From positions 1-7,135 of the forward strand of contig JAUWMJ010000161.1 in NCBI GenBank assembly GCA_030613225.1: a DNA stretch of 7,135 nucleotides. The letters run 5' to 3'. The DNA comes from Desulfobacterales bacterium. Its GTDB lineage: Bacteria; Desulfobacterota; Desulfobacteria; Desulfobacterales; JAUWMJ01. Below the pieces are notes generated by a model. It ran no database searches, was not told where the DNA came from, and worked only from the letters and a program-made list of their open reading frames with translations. Both the position numbers and the translations under genes were made by a program. Positions 4,806 to 7,135 of the stretch are shown here, one piece after another. Position 1 is the stretch's first letter. The number at the start of each line of letters is the position of its first letter.

Positions 4806-6524
4806 TTATATTTCTTCGACTACAATTTGAACCTTCTTTTGTCCGTTCCATCGATTCCAGCGCAGTCTGAATGCAATCCGGTCAAAATTATCCTTTAAAG
4901 GATCGTCGGTAAGAGCATTAAAATGAATGGCATTGAAAATTTTTGGCATCTTTCCTGCGGACTGTTTTAAAAGCATACTTCTGTGGTTCTTGCCAACAAT
5001 TTTTGAAGAAAAAACCTCTACATTTTTCGCTACAAAAAGCGGTTCGGGATTACCATTACCAAAGGGTGTTAAAGATTCGATTTCATCAATTAGCCTGTCT
5101 GAAATATCGTCAAAGCCAAGTTCACAATCAATGGAAAGTTTTGGTGTGAAATCAGCTGGTTTGATGCCTGCTTCGACTGTATTATCAAAATTGATTTTAA
5201 AGCGCTCGATATTTTTTAACTTTATTTTCAAGCCGGCAGCCATTGAATGCCCGCCAAAATGAACAAGGTCGTCGGAACATGCGGAAAGTCCTTCATAAAG
5301 GTCAAATACGGGAATACTCCTGGCCGAACCCTTTCCGATACCGTTTTTTGTTGATATAACTACAACCGGACGAAAATAATTATCAACCAGTCTTGAAGCA
5401 ACGATTCCAAGCACACCTTCGTGCAAGTGGTCGGCCGACAAAACAAGGGACCTTTTTTCCAGTTCACCGGGATTTTCAGCAAGGTAAGTATGAATATTGT
5501 TAATGATTTCCTGTTCAATGTTCCTTCTTAAAATATTTAAATCGTTAAGAGACCTTGCCATCTGCACAGCATCATTTAAGCTTTCTGTTGTCAGTAATTC
5601 AACTGAAAGTTTTCCATGTTCCATTCGTCCCGGGGCATTTAAACGCGGTGCAATCTTAAAGGCGATATCTTCAGAGTTTATATAAGAGTTTTCTATATGA
5701 CATGTTTTAAGAAGAGCCCTAATTCCGGGGCGATTATTTCCTGTTTTAATGACTTGGACTCCTGCACTTGCAAATATACGGTTTTCGTCAATAAGGGGTA
5801 CTGAATCAGCCAGTGTACCGAGGGCAACAAGATCACAAAGGTCTTTTAGATTTGGTTCCGTTCCGTCTTGCCAGAAATTCATGTCACGCATGTATTTTCT
5901 AAGACAGATGATAAGAACAAATACCACACCGACACCGGCGAGATTATCAAAACCGGCAGTGCAGTCGCGACGTTTTGGGTTTACAACTGCGATGGCTTCG
6001 GGAAGTTTTTTTGATATAATATGATGGTCGGTGATGATTACATCTATTCCTGCATCCTGTGCCGTTTTAACTGTATCATGGCTGTCGGAGCCGCAATCAA
6101 CGGTGATTATTAAATTTATTCCGTTTGGTATTGCATAGTCTGAAATATGCATAGTCTGAAGGCTATACCCTTCTTTGGCTCTGTGGGGAATATAATAATG
6201 GACATCGGCGCCGGTATTTTGTAAAAAGTCTAGAAGAATAGATGTGGATGTGATACCGTCAACATCGTAATCTCCAAAAATCAGAATTTTTTCAGAACTT
6301 TTTATGGCTTTGTAGATGCGGCGAACAGCGGTATCCATATCTTTTATGGAAAATGGGGATCGTATATTATTAAGAGAAGGGTTAAGAAATTTCAAAGCGC
6401 TTTCAGCGGTGTCTATCTTTCGGTTTACAAGAAGGGTCGCGGTGATTCGATGGCATTTGAGAATATCACAAAGATTTTTAACGGATTGAATATCCGGCTG
6501 AAGGATTTGCCAGTCTTTTTTCAT
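4806..6524 (-). CDS. recJ: Single-stranded-DNA-specific exonuclease RecJ
   Basis: 572 residues, close to the 577 of E. coli RecJ. RecJ degrades single-stranded DNA 5' to 3' in recombination (RecF pathway), base-excision repair and mismatch repair in the cytoplasm. All diagnostic parts are present: DHH-domain motif I GDYDVDGITST (84-94, Asp85/87/89); TVDCGS (141-146); ITDHH (164-168); VALGTLAD (233-240); APRLNAPGRM (292-301); DHHA1-domain HEGVLGIVASRL (368-379) and GKGSARS (397-403); FGGHSMAAGL (423-432, the GGHxxAAG motif); and the C-terminal OB-fold segment with LTPFGNGNPEP (485-495). No motif residue is missing. The ATG at 6524 gives the expected N terminus; AAGG lies 14 bases upstream, which is long. 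A plausible sigma-70 promoter lies about 40-70 bases upstream. The spacer to the next gene is 354 bases, so whether the downstream pair shares its transcript is uncertain. Confidence 0.96.
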   Translation of the reverse strand: MKKDWQILQPDIQSVKNLCDILKCHRITATLLVNRKIDTAESALKFLNPSLNNIRSPFSIKDMDTAVRRIYKAIKSSEKILIFGDYDVDGITSTSILLDFLQNTGADVHYYIPHRAKEGYSLQTMHISDYAIPNGINLIITVDCGSDSHDTVKTAQDAGIDVIITDHHIISKKLPEAIAVVNPKRRDCTAGFDNLAGVGVVFVLIICLRKYMRDMNFWQDGTEPNLKDLCDLVALGTLADSVPLIDENRIFASAGVQVIKTGNNRPGIRALLKTCHIENSYINSEDIAFKIAPRLNAPGRMEHGKLSVELLTTESLNDAVQMARSLNDLNILRRNIEQEIINNIHTYLAENPGELEKRSLVLSADHLHEGVLGIVASRLVDNYFRPVVVISTKNGIGKGSARSIPVFDLYEGLSACSDDLVHFGGHSMAAGLKIKLKNIERFKINFDNTVEAGIKPADFTPKLSIDCELGFDDISDRLIDEIESLTPFGNGNPEPLFVAKNVEVFSSKIVGKNHRSMLLKQSAGKMPKIFNAIHFNALTDDPLKDNFDRIAFRLRWNRWNGQKKVQIVVEEI

Positions 6525-6562
6525 AATTGGGCCATATACCTTATTATTGAGCCCTTAGCAAC

Positions 6563-6592
6563 ATCATATCGACAATTTGTTGTTGATGTCAC
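6563..6592 (-). promoter_or_regulatory. Predicted sigma-70-type promoter for recJ
   Basis: On the minus strand GTGACA (6587-6592) and TATGAT (6563-6568) are separated by 18 bases; each differs from consensus at one position. Transcription would start near 6556 and give a leader of about 32 bases to the recJ ATG. The half-sites ACATCA (6561-6566) and TGATGT (6584-6589) overlap the -10 and -35 boxes as a 6-bp inverted repeat, which could be an operator or chance. Confidence 0.5.
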
Positions 6593-6605
6593 TAAATGGA
6601 AATAT

Positions 6606-6763
6606 AACTATAATTGAAGATTGAAGATTGAAGATTGAAGATTGTCGATTGGTGGAAGTCGCTGTGCTTCAGGCTGCGCCCGGCAAACAAGGTTCATTCA
6701 ATCATCAATCGACAGCATTCCTTCAATATTCAATATTCAATCGACAATCTTCAATTTATAGTT
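6606..6763. repeat. Foldback element with tandem TTGAAGA arms around the shared asymmetric core
   Basis: The left arm has four exact TTGAAGA copies (6614-6641), then TTGTCGA (6642-6648). The right arm, read in reverse complement, has TTGAAGA, TTGTCGA, TTGAATA, TTGAATA and TTGAAGG, again five 7-base units. The outer ends are complementary: AACTATAATTGAAGATTG (6606-6623) against 6745-6763, with one extra base on the right. The core starts GTGGAAGTCGCTGTGCTTCA (6652-6671) and ends GACAGCATTCCTT (6711-6723). The latter is identical to that of the 4544-4686 element, although the arms are unrelated. It sits between divergent promoters. Confidence 0.8.
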
Positions 6764-6838
6764 ATTCACGGCTCTGAAAAAACCACATTTTTCATGAAGT
6801 TGATTTGAAAAATGCGTAGTATATAGACAATAATTCTA

Positions 6839-6867
6839 TTGAAAAAAACATGGCATATGGTTATAAT
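6839..6867 (+). promoter_or_regulatory. Predicted sigma-70 promoter for the DUF4911-like gene
   Basis: TTGAAA (6839-6844) and a perfect TATAAT (6862-6867) are separated by the optimal 17 bases. Transcription would begin near 6874, leaving a leader of about 25 bases before the ATG at 6899. This is the best promoter match in the window. Confidence 0.7.
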
Positions 6868-6898
6868 TTAAAATACATTAGAACAGCTAAAATGAAAA

Positions 6899-7114
6899 AT
6901 GGTTGAAACAACAAAAAAATATTACCGTGTTGACAGAAGAGAAATTTCTTTTTTAAAATTTATCCTTGAAGCTTATGACGGTCTGGCGGTAATAACAACA
7001 GTCGATTCTGAAAAGGGAATCGTGGTGATTAATATTGCACCAGGATGCGAAGCTGATGTAGAAATGATTTTGCAGGATTTAAAGAAAAGTGTTATGATTG
7101 AAAAAATAAAATGA
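6899..7114 (+). CDS. Small DUF4911-like protein
   Basis: 71 residues. The sequence pattern YYRVDRREISFLKFILEAYDGLA, then an ITTVD stretch and a V-rich strand with APGCEADVEMILQDL, matches my recollection of the DUF4911 family, small uncharacterised proteins of Desulfobacterota and related bacteria. The layout suggests a compact alpha/beta fold with no signal peptide or membrane segment. Biochemical function is unknown. The start at 6899 is the first possible in this frame, because a TGA lies in frame at 6893-6895; the ribosome site is weak. A near-consensus promoter lies just upstream. The stop TGA (7112-7114) overlaps the ATG of the next gene (ATGA), implying translational coupling. If that gene is miaB, a role linked to tRNA modification is a reasonable inference but not shown. 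Confidence 0.75.
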   Translation: MVETTKKYYRVDRREISFLKFILEAYDGLAVITTVDSEKGIVVINIAPGCEADVEMILQDLKKSVMIEKIK

Positions 7115-7135
7115 AGACAAAATATTTATACATAA
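7111..7135 (+). CDS. miaB: Start of a gene cut by the window end, probably tRNA methylthiotransferase MiaB
   Basis: An ATG at 7111 overlaps the stop of the preceding gene and opens MKTKYLYI before the window ends. Many MiaB proteins begin with a short basic lead followed by YLYI or YYI and then the ETFGCQMN Fe-S motif, and DUF4911 genes are recalled next to miaB in related bacteria. MiaB adds the 2-methylthio group to i6A37 of tRNAs. Only eight residues are visible, so the assignment rests mainly on context. Other YLYI-type starts are possible. Confidence 0.4.

Larger units (their letters stand above)
6525..6898. other. Divergent intergenic region between recJ and the DUF4911-like gene
   Basis: These 374 bases contain no gene. 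From left to right: a recJ leader with a likely minus-strand promoter (6563-6592), the TTGAAGA foldback element (6606-6763), a loose hairpin CATTTTTC/GAAAAATG (6786-6793 with 6807-6814), and a strong plus-strand promoter (6839-6867). The foldback element lies between the two divergent promoters without overlapping either. Confidence 0.75.

Noticed and set aside
4588..4830. Plus-strand open frame of 80 codons across the foldback element
   Set aside because: It is built from the repeat core and right arm, and overlaps the recJ 3' end with no ribosome site or protein-like pattern.
4927..6024. Several plus-strand open frames opposite recJ
   Set aside because: They are antisense shadows of recJ, whose full set of DHH/DHHA1 motifs is on the minus strand.
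6614..6651. TTGAAGA tandem copies considered as a CRISPR-like or iteron origin array
   Set aside because: Units are 7 bases and contiguous without spacers, mirrored in the right arm, and no cas, rep or DnaA-box context is present. They are arms of a foldback element.
6786..6814. CATTTTTC/GAAAAATG hairpin as a terminator
   Set aside because: An 8-bp AT-rich stem with a 13-base loop upstream of a promoter, with no gene ending nearby on either strand; likely chance in AT-rich DNA.

Overview
The window looks like chromosomal DNA of an AT-rich Gram-negative bacterium (roughly 40% G+C by eye). It is most likely a member of the Desulfobacterota (Desulfobacterales-like). The basis for that is the small DUF4911-type protein overlapping what looks like the start of miaB, and spacers full of short foldback repeats. 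The lineage is inference, not proof.

Layout. (1) Bases 2-1982, plus strand: the 3' two thirds of a mannose-1-phosphate guanylyltransferase gene, then a complete DegT/DnrJ/EryC1-family PLP aminotransferase. This is the edge of a nucleotide-sugar or surface-polysaccharide cluster; the two genes are separated by a palindromic repeat. (2) Bases 1983-2434: two hairpins between convergent genes, then a stand-alone PilZ (c-di-GMP receptor) gene on the minus strand. (3) Bases 2435-3015: a gene-free, repeat-rich stretch that may hold decayed coding sequence. (4) Bases 3016-6524, minus strand: recJ, a 354-base spacer, an unrecognised 139-aa protein, and an RNase Z-like metallo-beta-lactamase protein. 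The last two genes are 2 bases apart. (5) Bases 6525-6898: a divergent intergenic region with a likely promoter for recJ on one side and for the DUF4911 gene on the other, and a foldback element between them. (6) Bases 6899-7135, plus strand: the DUF4911-like gene, whose stop codon overlaps the start of a gene cut by the window end (probably miaB).

Functionally, the left part concerns surface-polysaccharide precursors with a possible c-di-GMP link. The right part is DNA repair (RecJ) and RNA maturation (RNase Z, probable MiaB). No complete transposase, CRISPR array, tRNA, rRNA, toxin-antitoxin pair or defence system was seen.

The most unusual signal is in the spacers. Two foldback elements (about 4544-4686 and 6606-6763) share an asymmetric core: GTGG..GTCGCT.TGCT..CA on the left and GACAGCATTCCTT on the right. 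Their arms, however, are built from entirely different short tandem units: about 9-10 bp (CTAAAGTGC) in one and 7 bp (TTGAAGA) in the other, with five units per arm in each. A hairpin with a single bulged T, reminiscent of IS200/IS605 ends, lies beside the first element.
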